A stretch of 31,517 nt of DNA from CAVVIO01 sp963748095. Lineage in GTDB: Bacteria > Bacteroidota > Bacteroidia > Bacteroidales > UBA10428. The DNA lies in assembly GCA_963748095.1 (NCBI GenBank), contig CAVVIO010000047.1, positions 1 to 31,517 on the forward strand. Direction: 5' to 3'. The notes below the pieces were generated by a model. It was not told the DNA's origin. It ran no database searches and saw only the letters and a list, made by a program, of their open reading frames with translations. This document shows positions 1-7,622 of this stretch, one piece after another. Position 1 is the first letter of the stretch; each line of letters starts with the position of its first letter. A program made the position numbers and the translations under genes.

Positions 1-1
1 A

Positions 2-340
2 TTTAAGCCACAGTTGAGCCAAAAAAAGAGGTAGTTAGTTCTTAGAACCTGCTACCTTATTTCACACAGTATCGTTGTTATATATTCGCCCCATTGTTTT
101 ATCCCGGTAAAGAATATGCATCCTGTCCATCAAAAAAATCCATTAAATCGTGTTCAGACAACATCCCCACCCCAATACCAAATTATTTCAGAAATACATC
201 CCTGACTATAGTTCATAAAAATCGTTTGCTTTTTACCGGAATATCCTTTACATTTATTTCCGGTAATTGTAAGTTGAGAAAAGTGAGGGAACCGGTATTT
301 CAGAAAATAACACAAATTAACAACATGTGCTATAATGTAG
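2..340. repeat. Long intergenic repeat, copy A
   Basis: First of three near-complete copies of a ~330-bp non-coding repeat; the window begins inside or at its left end. It starts with ATTTAAGCCACAGTT, has a degenerate hairpin (GGTAG 30-34 with CTACC 52-56, loop containing GTTCTTAGAAC), then the block from CCCGGTAAAGAATATGCATC to TTTTTACCGGAATATCC shared with copies B and C, then GAGGGAACCGGTATTTC shared with B and D. It ends with TTAACAACATGTGCTATAA, shared with D. Open frames across it are not conserved, because single-base length differences in the C-rich tract around 166-178 change the frame between copies. Confidence 0.9.
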
Positions 341-371
341 TTATGCGTCATTTTAGTGAACCATAAAAAAA

Positions 372-944
372 ATGGAAAATCTTCGGAAATATATTTATAG
401 TCTGACAGAATTTTCTGATGAAAGTTGGGATCTTTTGCAACCAGCATTATCAAAAAAGATATTCAAAAAAAATGAATTCTTACTGAAAGAAGGTCAGGTT
501 TGTAATGCATTGTTTTATATTGACAAAGGCTATTGTAGAAATTTTTACGAAATTGACGGATATGTGAAAAACATAGCTTTCTTTTTTGAAAATGAAATAG
601 CTACAAACATCGACAGTTTTGGTAGCGGAAAAAAGTCAGAATATAATATTATTGCATGCGAAACATTAACGGCTATCCTTTTTGAAAAGGAAAAATTATT
701 TCAAGTGTCAAAACAAGCATCTGAAATTGAAACATTGGGGCACAATTGTATACGCCAATTTGCAACCAAACAAGAAGGATTTTCGAACATGTTCAAATTA
801 TATTCTGCAAAGGATCGTTTGACATATTTAGAGACTTACCACCCAGAAATGATGCAAAGAGTTCCACTTTCTCAATTAGCATCCTTTCTCGGTGTGGCGA
901 GAGAAACATTGAGCCGAATAAGAAAACGCAGGTTTATTTTGTGA
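372..944 (+). CDS. Crp/Fnr-family transcriptional regulator
   Basis: A 190-residue protein with a cyclic-nucleotide-binding-like beta-barrel at about residues 8-115 (the segment around LLKEGQVCNALFYIDKGY is typical) and a C-terminal winged helix-turn-helix at about 164-186 (VPLSQLASFLGVARETLSRI). The classic cAMP-phosphate pocket is not evident, so the ligand is unknown; many Bacteroidota members of this family seem not to bind cAMP. The start ATG at 372 gives the expected family length. It is followed after 69 bases by a VOC-family gene on the same strand, and the two form one unit bounded by long repeats A and B, so it may control its neighbour. The family call is firm; the regulon is inference. 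Confidence 0.88.
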   Translation: MENLRKYIYSLTEFSDESWDLLQPALSKKIFKKNEFLLKEGQVCNALFYIDKGYCRNFYEIDGYVKNIAFFFENEIATNIDSFGSGKKSEYNIIACETLTAILFEKEKLFQVSKQASEIETLGHNCIRQFATKQEGFSNMFKLYSAKDRLTYLETYHPEMMQRVPLSQLASFLGVARETLSRIRKRRFIL

Positions 945-1013
945 CGATTGTCACGGACCAAAACAAATTATGATTCCGATTTTTGTATAAATAAATGAGT
1001 AAAAAATAAGATT

Positions 1014-1424
1014 ATGCAAAAGTTAAAAAAAATCGATTTGGAAACCAATATTTTAACTTGGTTTGAAATTCCAATCTTGGATATACAAAGAGCTAAAAAG
1101 TTCTATGAAACTATTTTAGACATTGAGATGGTTATCAAGGTTGACGGTAATAATGAAGCTGTTTTTTTTCCTTATGACCCCAATGTAATACAGGCAACTT
1201 CGGGAAGAGTAACAGGAGTATTATCAAAGTCAAATAATAATAGTCCTTCAAGTAATGGTACATTAGTATATATAAACGCAAGTCCTTACATTCAAAACGT
1301 CCTTGACAAGGTGGAACAATCCGGGGGTAAAATTATTATGCCAAAAATGAAAATGAATGCCGGTTATATAGCGATTATTTTGGATTCGGAAGGGAATAGA
1401 GTAGGACTTCACGCAGAACAATAA
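1014..1424 (+). CDS. VOC-family (glyoxalase/bleomycin-resistance-like) protein
   Basis: A 136-residue protein with a single vicinal-oxygen-chelate domain. The opening strand and helix WFEIPILDIQRAKKFYETIL and the closing YIAIILDSEGNRVGLHAEQ are characteristic of the compact VOC proteins usually annotated as glyoxalase-like. E18 and E135 sit where VOC metal ligands often fall. The actual reaction (dioxygenase, isomerase, thiol transferase or drug binding) cannot be read from the sequence. It is probably co-transcribed with the Crp-like regulator upstream. The stop codon is only about 12 bases before the AACAATATA that opens repeat B, an arrangement like a gene cassette. Confidence 0.85.
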   Translation: MQKLKKIDLETNILTWFEIPILDIQRAKKFYETILDIEMVIKVDGNNEAVFFPYDPNVIQATSGRVTGVLSKSNNNSPSSNGTLVYINASPYIQNVLDKVEQSGGKIIMPKMKMNAGYIAIILDSEGNRVGLHAEQ

Positions 1425-1435
1425 AACCAACGCAC

Positions 1436-1771
1436 AACAATATAGGATTTAAGCCACAGTTAAGCAAAAAAAAGAGGTAGCAGATTCTGAGAAGCTGCTA
1501 CCTCTTTTTATGCAGTATCGTTGTTATTTATTCGCCCATTGTTTTATCCCGGTAAAGAATATGCATCCTGGCCATCAAAAGAATCCATTAAATCGTGTTC
1601 AGACAACATCCCCCCAACACCAATTTATTTCAGAAATACATCCCTGACTATAGTTCATAAAATTCATTTGCTTTTTACCGGAATATCTCTTACATTTATT
1701 TGCTCTACCGGAAGAAAGATGTTTGTAAAAGAGAGGGAACCGGTATTTCGGATAAGTGTGCTATAGGATAG
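1436..1771. repeat. Long intergenic repeat, copy B
   Basis: The most complete copy. AACAATATA (1436-1444) and TATCGTTGTTA (1516-1526) are near-inverse ends of a 91-nt imperfect palindrome. Its centre is a perfect hairpin, AAAAAGAGGTAGCAG (1469-1483) with CTGCTACCTCTTTTT (1495-1509). CCGGTAAA (1549-1556) is complementary to TTTACCGG (1674-1681), giving a second, larger potential fold. The tail GAGGGAACCGGTATTTCGGATAAG is shared with copy D, and the later GGTGTGTTTATGGG (about 1819-1832) also recurs after copy D. No frame is conserved among the copies. Confidence 0.92.
1469..1509. terminator. Perfect 15-bp hairpin with A-tract and T-tract
   Basis: Left arm 1469-1483 and right arm 1495-1509 pair over all 15 positions around an 11-nt loop. 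The A run on the left and T run on the right make it a plausible bidirectional factor-independent terminator for the VOC unit. Copy C has the same hairpin at 2644-2684 with one G-T wobble and one A-C mismatch; copy A keeps only the inner part. The hairpin may instead be the central structure of an attC-like recombination site. Confidence 0.6.
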
Positions 1772-1873
1772 TTTGAAACAGCTTTCCTGATGTTATGCAG
1801 GTCTACCTGCAAGCAGGGTGTGTTTATGGGGATGTTAAGCAAAAATGACATAAGAAATATTCCATTAAAAAAA

Positions 1874-1921
1874 GTTCTCGATTTGAGAATTTTATTATAT
1901 ATTTGTTCTCAGATTGAGAAC
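1874..1921. promoter_or_regulatory. higBA promoter with paired palindromic operators
   Basis: GTTCTCAGATTGAGAAC at 1905-1921 is a perfect inverted repeat (7-bp arms, 3-bp centre). GTTCTCGATTTGAGAAT at 1874-1890 is the same motif with small changes, 31 bp away start to start, about three helical turns. Between them TATATTTG (1898-1905) matches the Bacteroidota -7 consensus TAnnTTTG exactly and touches the second operator. The start codon follows at 1923. This is the expected layout for autorepression by a HigA dimer pair; binding itself is inferred. Confidence 0.75.
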
Positions 1922-1922
1922 T

Positions 1923-2219
1923 ATGAAAAGAATATTTGCAAAAAGTACTTTAAGAGAGTTCTGGGAGAAACATCCTGATTCGGAACAGTATTTAAAGACT
2001 TGGTATGATACAGCGATGAACTCATATTGGAAAACTCCCAATGATGTTAAACTCAGTTATGCTAATGCAAGTATCTTAAAAGATAGTAGGATTGTTTTTA
2101 ACATTAAAGGCAATTCATATCGATTGGTGATAAAATTTAATTTCGACCATCAATTGGCATTTGTCAGATTTATAGGGACTCATTCTGATTATGATAAAAT
2201 TGATGCTAATAATATTTAA
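1923..2219 (+). CDS. higB: HigB-family toxin, type II toxin-antitoxin (mRNA interferase)
   Basis: A 98-residue RelE/ParE-fold protein of the HigB family. The opening (MKRIFAKSTLREFWEKHPDS) and the C-terminal NIKGNSYRLVIKFNF and FVRFIGTHSDYDKI are hallmark HigB segments. Family members cut mRNA at the ribosome and are held inactive by HigA. I chose the ATG at 1923 rather than the one nine bases upstream, because the upstream codon falls inside the perfect operator palindrome and the family usually begins MKxI. The antitoxin gene starts 11 bases after the stop. The toxin-first order is typical of HigBA. The pair sits alone between repeats B and C. Confidence 0.93.
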   Translation: MKRIFAKSTLREFWEKHPDSEQYLKTWYDTAMNSYWKTPNDVKLSYANASILKDSRIVFNIKGNSYRLVIKFNFDHQLAFVRFIGTHSDYDKIDANNI

Positions 2220-2230
2220 AATTAGTGATT

Positions 2231-2599
2231 ATGGATTTAAAACCGATTAAAACAGAATCAGATTACAGAACTGCATTAAAAAGATTAGAAGAAATTTTTG
2301 ATGCCAAACTTGGTACCCCGGAGAGTGATGAGCTTGATATACTTGGATTAATGGTTGATGATTTTGAAAAAAAACATTATCCAATAGAAGCTCCGGACCC
2401 GATTGAAGCGATTAAAATTAGGATGGAAGAATTGCATCTTAAACAGGTAGACTTGATTTCGGAAATTGGTGGGAAAAGCCGAGTTTCAGAGATTCTTAAT
2501 CGTAAACGCAGATTGACAGTAGATATGATTAGAAAGTTGGCAACTCGATTGAATTTATCAGCAAATTTATTGATAAAAGATTACCAACTTATCCAATAG
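2231..2599 (+). CDS. higA: HigA-family antitoxin, HTH (Xre-type) protein
   Basis: A 122-residue antitoxin with an N-terminal helical region (about residues 1-55, acidic, LEEIFDAKLGTPESDELD) and a C-terminal helix-turn-helix (about 66-118, LKQVDLISEIGGKSRVSEIL then LTVDMIRKLATRLNLSANLL). This matches the long HigA subtype that neutralises HigB and represses the operon. A GTG six bases upstream is possible, but the ATG at 2231 is preferred. It is transcribed with higB and probably binds the two palindromes at 1874-1921. The stop codon lies 12 bases before the AACAATATA that opens repeat C. Confidence 0.92.
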   Translation: MDLKPIKTESDYRTALKRLEEIFDAKLGTPESDELDILGLMVDDFEKKHYPIEAPDPIEAIKIRMEELHLKQVDLISEIGGKSRVSEILNRKRRLTVDMIRKLATRLNLSANLLIKDYQLIQ

Positions 2600-2611
2600 G
2601 CGCATTTTGAT

Positions 2612-2905
2612 AACAATATAAAATTTAAGCCACGGTTAAGCAAAAAAAGAGGTAGTAGATTCTGAGAAACTGCTACCCCTTTTTATGCAGGATCGTTGTT
2701 AATTCGCTCCATTGCGTTTTATTCTGGTAAAGAATATGCATCCTGGCCATCAAAAAAATCCATTAAATCGTGTTCAGACAACATCCACCCCAACACCAAA
2801 TTATTTCAGAAATACATCCCTGACTATAGTTCATAAAAATCATTTGCTTTTTACCGGAATATCCTTTACATTTAGATCATAAACGGTAATTGATAATTAA
2901 GAAGA
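2612..2905. repeat. Long intergenic repeat, copy C
   Basis: AACAATATA (2612-2620) through GATCGTTGTTA (ending 2701) is the attC-like palindrome, with hairpin arms at 2644-2658 and 2670-2684. The body is nearly identical to copies A and B up to about 2875, then follows copy A (CGGTAATTG) and ends about 2905. It lacks the GAACCGGTATTTC tail found in A, B and D. A 9-bp inverted repeat, ATAAACGGT (2879-2887) with ACCGTTTAT (2937-2945), spans the end of similarity. The stretch from 2906 to the next gene shows nothing coding and no clear promoter. Confidence 0.9.
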
Positions 2906-3119
2906 ATATTTTTAGTTAAAAGCAGGCAGGGATAAAACCGTTTATCACACGATTAATTAAACAGGATGAAAAAAATAATCGGATATAATAGAATCATACA
3001 ATAGGATGTTTAAATCAGGCAGTTATAGAGATGAAACAGTTACGCAATAATAGAGATAAACACAATTGGGTTTATTGGAATGTTTGTGTGCAACCAAAAA
3101 TGACGCTATGAATCAACAT

Positions 3120-3650
3120 ATGAAATATTGTTTTCTGATTTTCCTTTTAAATTTAGGATTAATTAGAGTTTTTGCTCAACTTGATTCATGTATCTTGATT
3201 TCAACAAAAGATTTTGAAGGCACTATAATTCAGGAAAATTACTTAATTGACATTAGTCCTGACAATTCTGGAAATTTAAGAAGAGAACCAATTGAATGGA
3301 TTAATTTAAGCGGAGTGCATAAATGGACTCCAACTGAAAAAATAATCTTTGATTTTGAAACCAGCTTATCTGGAATATTAACCAGCTATAAACCTAAAGA
3401 TGATTATGAAAAATCTGATGTTGAATATATTTTAGAGGATTTAGTCAATTATAAGCGTCAGTACATAGGATTTTTAGATTCCTTAAACAATCAGTGTCTT
3501 TGGATTAATTTTTATAAATCCAATGTGAGATTAAAAGAACCAGATAAAAGAATTGCAACAGTGTTTGGTGGTGGAGCAAATTATTTTACATTATGGATTA
3601 ATCTTACAGATAAGAAAATAATTGGTTTAGTAATTAATGGGCCAATATAA
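3120..3650 (+). CDS. Small secreted protein of unknown function
   Basis: I do not recognise this family. From the ATG at 3120 the 176-residue product begins with a convincing Sec signal peptide (KYCFLIFLLNLGLIRVFAQ, likely cleavage after FAQ), giving a mature protein of about 155 residues. An in-frame ATG at 3108 would add four residues before it. The mature part is mixed alpha/beta with no cysteine pattern or catalytic motif that I can name; it contains W-rich and aromatic segments and a C-terminal VFGGGANYFTLWINLTDKK. It is alone between repeats C and D, like an orphan cassette gene. The stop codon is directly followed by the truncated repeat D. Confidence 0.7.
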   Translation: MKYCFLIFLLNLGLIRVFAQLDSCILISTKDFEGTIIQENYLIDISPDNSGNLRREPIEWINLSGVHKWTPTEKIIFDFETSLSGILTSYKPKDDYEKSDVEYILEDLVNYKRQYIGFLDSLNNQCLWINFYKSNVRLKEPDKRIATVFGGGANYFTLWINLTDKKIIGLVINGPI

Positions 3651-3652
3651 TA

Positions 3653-3797
3653 ATTTGCTTTTTACCGGAATATCCCTTACATTTATTTCCTGTACCGGAA
3701 GAAAGATGTTTGTGAAAGAGAGGGAACCGGTATTTCGGATAAGATCAAAAATTAACAACATGTGCTATAAGGTAGATAAAAACAGGTGTGTTTATGG
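3653..3797. repeat. Long intergenic repeat, 5'-truncated copy D
   Basis: It begins abruptly at TTTGCTTTTTACCGGAATATC, right after the stop of the secreted orphan, so the hairpin and about 230 bp of the repeat's left part are missing. It then follows copy B through GAGGGAACCGGTATTTCGGATAAG, and copy A through TTAACAACATGTGCTATAA, to about 3775. GGTGTGTTTATGGG (3784-3797) recurs downstream of copy B. The rest of the gene-free stretch to 4100 has no coding potential I trust; it contains a pyrimidine-rich tract and a GC-richer patch around 3940-3995. Confidence 0.85.
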
Positions 3798-4052
3798 GCA
3801 AGTATAAAAAGGACCATGACAGACAGATACGAAACAAATTGACAAATAATAACAGTAGGAATTTAGCTCTTTGATAGGTTGGTGCAAATTTGGATGAATT
3901 TATTTTGTTTTTTTCTTCTTCCCGCAAAAAGAAGAAAGACCCCCAACCCACATTGCAGCACATTTGCAAGCCCACACGAACCGACGCTAAAACCAAAGGC
4001 TTAAAAAAGAGCTGCAATACTGCTTTGAATGCGTATTACGTTTGTTAGTTAA

Positions 4053-4088
4053 TTTGTTTTATTAAGTAGAAAAAAAAGTATTATTTTG
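4053..4088 (+). promoter_or_regulatory. Candidate promoter of the ATPase-subtilase pair
   Basis: TTTG at 4053-4056 and TATTTTG ending at 4088 resemble the Bacteroidota -33 and -7 elements 12 bases before the ATG at 4101. The -7 box is one base short of TAnnTTTG and the spacing is a little long, so this is only a suggestion. Confidence 0.3.
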
Positions 4089-4100
4089 TAAGAAAAACTA

Positions 4101-5057
4101 ATGGCAACAGCTGAGCAAATAAAAACCCTTTTAAAATCGCACTTTGATAAAAATTCAGAGCGGTTCAATACTATTGCTCTTCAGATAGCAGCCAATGAAG
4201 CAAGAGTTGGACACAACTCACTTGCAAATGAAATTAAGGAACTGGTTGAAAAAAATAAATACACTCCTGTTCGAATTCTTGAGTTTTCCCCTGATTTACA
4301 AGACCTTGTAATTTCAGCTTCTCCAAAAACACATATTCAGGAATTAATTGTACCTAAAAGTTTTCATGATAGAATTAACAGAATTCTAAGAGAATATAAG
4401 CAAAAGGAGAAAATCAAAAAATTTGGTTTAACCAATAGAAGAAAAATACTACTTACTGGTTCTCCTGGGACAGGTAAAACAATGACAGCATCCGTTATTG
4501 CCGGTGAGCTCTCTCTTCCTCTTTACACTGTCCTTATGGATAAACTTATAACAAAATTCATGGGTGAAACAAGTGCAAAACTTCGTCAGATTTTTGATTT
4601 TATTAAGAAACATAGAGGTGTATACCTGTTTGATGAATTTGATGCAATTGGTACCGAAAGAGCAAAGGATAATGATGTTGGCGAAATGCGAAGAGTCTTG
4701 AATGCTTTTCTACAGTTTATTGAACATGATGATTCTGAAAGTTTTATTATAGCTGCAACAAATAATCTAAATTTATTAGATCAAGCCCTATTTAGGAGGT
4801 TTGATGACGTGATACACTATAATAAACCTGATGAAATTTTAATTGAAAAATTAATAAAGAATAGACTAGGTTCATTCCATGGGAAATTTAATACATCTGT
4901 TATTACATCTCATGCTATTGGTTTGAGTCATGCTGAAATTACACAGGCTTGTGACGACTCAATTAAAGAAACAATCCTTTTAGATAAAAAGGCGGTTACA
5001 AAAGACCTTTTAATACAAATGTTAGAAGATAGACACTTGGCTTATGGCGGAAAATGA
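4101..5057 (+). CDS. AAA+ family ATPase, partner of a subtilase
   Basis: A 318-residue classical AAA protein with a helical N-terminal part (about 1-85) and one ATPase module: Walker A GSPGTGKT (120-127), Walker B VYLFDE (174-179), sensor-1 AATNN (218-222), and arginine-finger segment ALFRRFD (229-235), followed by a small lid domain. It resembles the FtsH/spastin-like ATPases that thread or remodel proteins, but has no protease domain, membrane segment or zinc site of its own. Its last 14 bases overlap the start of the subtilase gene in another frame, so the two are translationally coupled and probably act as a chaperone-protease pair in the cytoplasm. The substrate is unknown; a defence role is possible given the surrounding accessory genes. 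Confidence 0.9.
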   Translation: MATAEQIKTLLKSHFDKNSERFNTIALQIAANEARVGHNSLANEIKELVEKNKYTPVRILEFSPDLQDLVISASPKTHIQELIVPKSFHDRINRILREYKQKEKIKKFGLTNRRKILLTGSPGTGKTMTASVIAGELSLPLYTVLMDKLITKFMGETSAKLRQIFDFIKKHRGVYLFDEFDAIGTERAKDNDVGEMRRVLNAFLQFIEHDDSESFIIAATNNLNLLDQALFRRFDDVIHYNKPDEILIEKLIKNRLGSFHGKFNTSVITSHAIGLSHAEITQACDDSIKETILLDKKAVTKDLLIQMLEDRHLAYGGK

Positions 5058-7539
5058 ATATTCCCATATTTTTCTAAAAGATTTAAAAAGTTCCATTCCA
5101 TTTAGTCCACCATCTGGAGGTGGACCTCCAAATATACCTCAAAGAGACAGAAATACTCACTCTGAATATTTGATTCGACGCTTCAGCACCATTTGGAAAG
5201 AGTTAGCAGACCATAAACAAGAAAGAATTGCTGCATCCATTCAAACAAAAGATGGGTTTTACATACAATTTAAAGGGAAACCGGGTTGTGATTTAGTAAC
5301 CAAAAGTTTAGAGAACATAAAAAAGGGTATAAGATTACTTAATATTAGGGAGGTAGAGCAGACTGAAGGGAAAGAAATATTTGCAACTGTTTATATACCA
5401 GATGGTCAAACTGATTATTTTATAAAAAAAGTCAGAGATTATTCTAATCCAACTAATGATACAGTAATAGGCAATTTTAAAAATCAATCCCTTGTAAATA
5501 GCATTGAAGATGTTGTAATTGCATCACAATTAGAATCTTTTTGGCAAGATTCTAATGACCTGATACCAAATGATACAGCTATATGGTGTGAAGTCTGGCT
5601 TTTATATTCAGAGGCATCAAATAAAAGTCAAGTAATAACTAATTTTTTTAAGATTTGTAAGGATATTAATCTTGAATACAAAAAGGAGTCACTTCATTTT
5701 CCAGAGAGACTCATCGTATTAGTGAAGGCAAATAAAGATAATCTTAAGGAGCTAATTGAGAGGAGTAATAATATTGCTGAAATTAGAAAAGCTCAAGAAA
5801 CTGCTAGCTTTTGGACAAGTCAAACTAATATTGAACAATTAGAATGGGTTAAAGATTTGCTATCAAGATTAAAAATATCTGAAACTACCATTGTTGTTTC
5901 AATTCTTGATAGTGGCATAAATAATGGGCATTTGTTATTGCAGCCATTATTGGCTGATGAAGATTGTTATTCTTACAACCCTGAATGGGGAGTTCATGAT
6001 AATGATGAACACGGCACATTAATGAGTGGCTTAGCATTATTTGATAATTTACAAGAAAAATTGGAGAATACTTTACCAATTGAGCTAAAGCACAAACTTG
6101 AATCAATAAAAATATTACCTCCAAAACACTTTGATGAAAACCAATATGAATTATGGGGTGAAATAACAGCTCAAGCTATTAGTAAAGCTGAAATTTCTAA
6201 TCCTAATTATACGAGAATTCTATGTATGGCGGTCACTAGTACACAAGGAACAGATAATGGTCGTCCTTCATCTTGGTCTGCGGCAATTGATTCTCTGACA
6301 TCAGGGGCAGATGATGGAGTGAAAAGGTTATTTATTATTTCAGCTGGAAATATGACTAATAAAGATTGGCCATTTTATCCAGAATCCAATAAGAAAAGAG
6401 CTGTTCAAAGCCCTGCTCAATCTTGGAATGCTTTAACTGTAGGTGCTTATACTAGGAAGATACAAATTAATGAAGAAAAGTATAAAGGCTATCAAACGTT
6501 ATCAAAAGCAGATAATTTATCACCCTTCAGCACAACCTCATTTTCTTGGGAAAGTAATAAATGGTCAATAAAACCTGATGTTGTAATGGAAGGAGGTAAT
6601 TTGGCAATTGCTCCAGATGGGTTCATTTCTAATCTTGATGATTTGTCTTCATTGACTGTTTCTGCAAATAGCACAAAGAACCAGTTTGATATTATTAATG
6701 GTACGAGTGAAGCAACCGCTCATGCATCTTGGTTTGCTGCTCAATTACAAGCAAGATACCCAGATGCGTGGCCAGAAACAATAAGAGGACTTATTATTCA
6801 TTCTGCTGAATGGACAAAAGGTCTTATTAATCAGTTTAACACTGATTTAAATAGAAAAGGGAGTATTTCGGATTTATTGAAAATCTGCGGATATGGTGTT
6901 CCGAATCTTCGAAAAGCAATGGATAGTATCGGAAATAGTTTGACATTAATTGTTCAAGAAGAAATACAACCATACTGTAAAAGAAAAAAAGGTGGAGGTT
7001 ATAAATCGAATGAAATGCATTTATATAACCTTCCTTGGCCAAAGCAAGAACTTCTGGATTTAGGAGAAAAAATAGTAAAACTTAAAATAACTCTCTCTTA
7101 CTTCATTGAGCCTGGGCCTGGTGAAATTGGCTGGAAAGATAGGTACAGATATGCATCTCATGCGCTGAGATTTGAATTAAATAATCCGTCAGAATCTTCT
7201 GAAGATTTTAAACAAAGAATAAATACTGCAGTAGAGCGCGATGAAGATTATCAAGGTGTCAAAAATGATTCAGATAGATGGACTATCGGCAGTGATTTTA
7301 GACATCATGGCTCTATCCATTCAGATTTCATCCAAAGGACAGCAGCTGAAATAGCTTCATGTAATTTAATAGCTATATATCCAGTAGGTGGGTGGTGGAA
7401 AGAAAGGATAAATTTAAAGTTAATGGAAAAGAAAAGCAGATACTCATTAATAATATCATTACAGACAGAAGAGGTCGGGACAGATTTATATACGCCAATT
7501 ATTAATCTAATCAAAACGCCCGTGATTATTAAAATATAA
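5044..7539 (+). CDS. Cytoplasmic subtilisin-like serine protease (S8 family) paired with AAA+ ATPase
   Basis: An 831-residue protein with no signal peptide. Residues 1 to about 275 form a non-catalytic N-terminal region (IQFKGKPGCDLVTKSLENIK and VYIPDGQTDYFIKKV are the clearest conserved-looking parts). The subtilase domain follows with all catalytic residues: D289 in SILDSGIN, H323 in DEHGT, oxyanion N436 in SAGN and S555 in NGTSEATAH. About 200 residues of beta-rich C-terminal region end the protein. The start at 5044 lies inside the ATPase gene and overlaps it by 14 bases. Intracellular subtilases paired with an AAA+ ATPase recur in bacterial accessory regions; the ATPase would deliver or gate substrates. 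Family and catalytic competence are seen; the biological role is inferred. Confidence 0.92.
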   Translation: MAENEYSHIFLKDLKSSIPFSPPSGGGPPNIPQRDRNTHSEYLIRRFSTIWKELADHKQERIAASIQTKDGFYIQFKGKPGCDLVTKSLENIKKGIRLLNIREVEQTEGKEIFATVYIPDGQTDYFIKKVRDYSNPTNDTVIGNFKNQSLVNSIEDVVIASQLESFWQDSNDLIPNDTAIWCEVWLLYSEASNKSQVITNFFKICKDINLEYKKESLHFPERLIVLVKANKDNLKELIERSNNIAEIRKAQETASFWTSQTNIEQLEWVKDLLSRLKISETTIVVSILDSGINNGHLLLQPLLADEDCYSYNPEWGVHDNDEHGTLMSGLALFDNLQEKLENTLPIELKHKLESIKILPPKHFDENQYELWGEITAQAISKAEISNPNYTRILCMAVTSTQGTDNGRPSSWSAAIDSLTSGADDGVKRLFIISAGNMTNKDWPFYPESNKKRAVQSPAQSWNALTVGAYTRKIQINEEKYKGYQTLSKADNLSPFSTTSFSWESNKWSIKPDVVMEGGNLAIAPDGFISNLDDLSSLTVSANSTKNQFDIINGTSEATAHASWFAAQLQARYPDAWPETIRGLIIHSAEWTKGLINQFNTDLNRKGSISDLLKICGYGVPNLRKAMDSIGNSLTLIVQEEIQPYCKRKKGGGYKSNEMHLYNLPWPKQELLDLGEKIVKLKITLSYFIEPGPGEIGWKDRYRYASHALRFELNNPSESSEDFKQRINTAVERDEDYQGVKNDSDRWTIGSDFRHHGSIHSDFIQRTAAEIASCNLIAIYPVGGWWKERINLKLMEKKSRYSLIISLQTEEVGTDLYTPIINLIKTPVIIKI

Positions 7540-7578
7540 GTCCAACCCCATTTAGCGATGATCAAACACCAACCACCA

Positions 7579-7606
7579 CCGACCACCGATTACCGACCAC
7601 CGATTA
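7579..7606. repeat. 14-bp tandem repeat between convergent genes
   Basis: CCGACCACCGATTA occurs twice in direct succession (7579-7592, 7593-7606), with degenerate ACCACC and GATTACTG units on both sides. It fills the gap between the convergent subtilase and response-regulator genes and marks the right edge of the accessory region. Confidence 0.85.
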
Positions 7607-7622
7607 CTGATTACTGTTCCCT

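Noticed and set aside
94..366. 90-residue open frame in repeat A, and a similar 81-residue frame in repeat B (1521-1766)
   Set aside because: The protein similarity only mirrors the DNA repeat. Base insertions and deletions in the C-rich tract change the frame between copies, and copy C has no matching frame.
1790..1978. 62-residue frame before higB
   Set aside because: It runs through the higBA operators and promoter and overlaps higB in another frame; no family features.
2..3797. CRISPR array
   Set aside because: Repeats are ~330 bp and the intervals are complete genes, not short spacers; no cas genes.
3745..4017. 90-residue minus-strand frame in the gap before the AAA+ ATPase
   Set aside because: It spans the end of repeat D and a pyrimidine-rich tract, has odd composition, and no recognisable domain.
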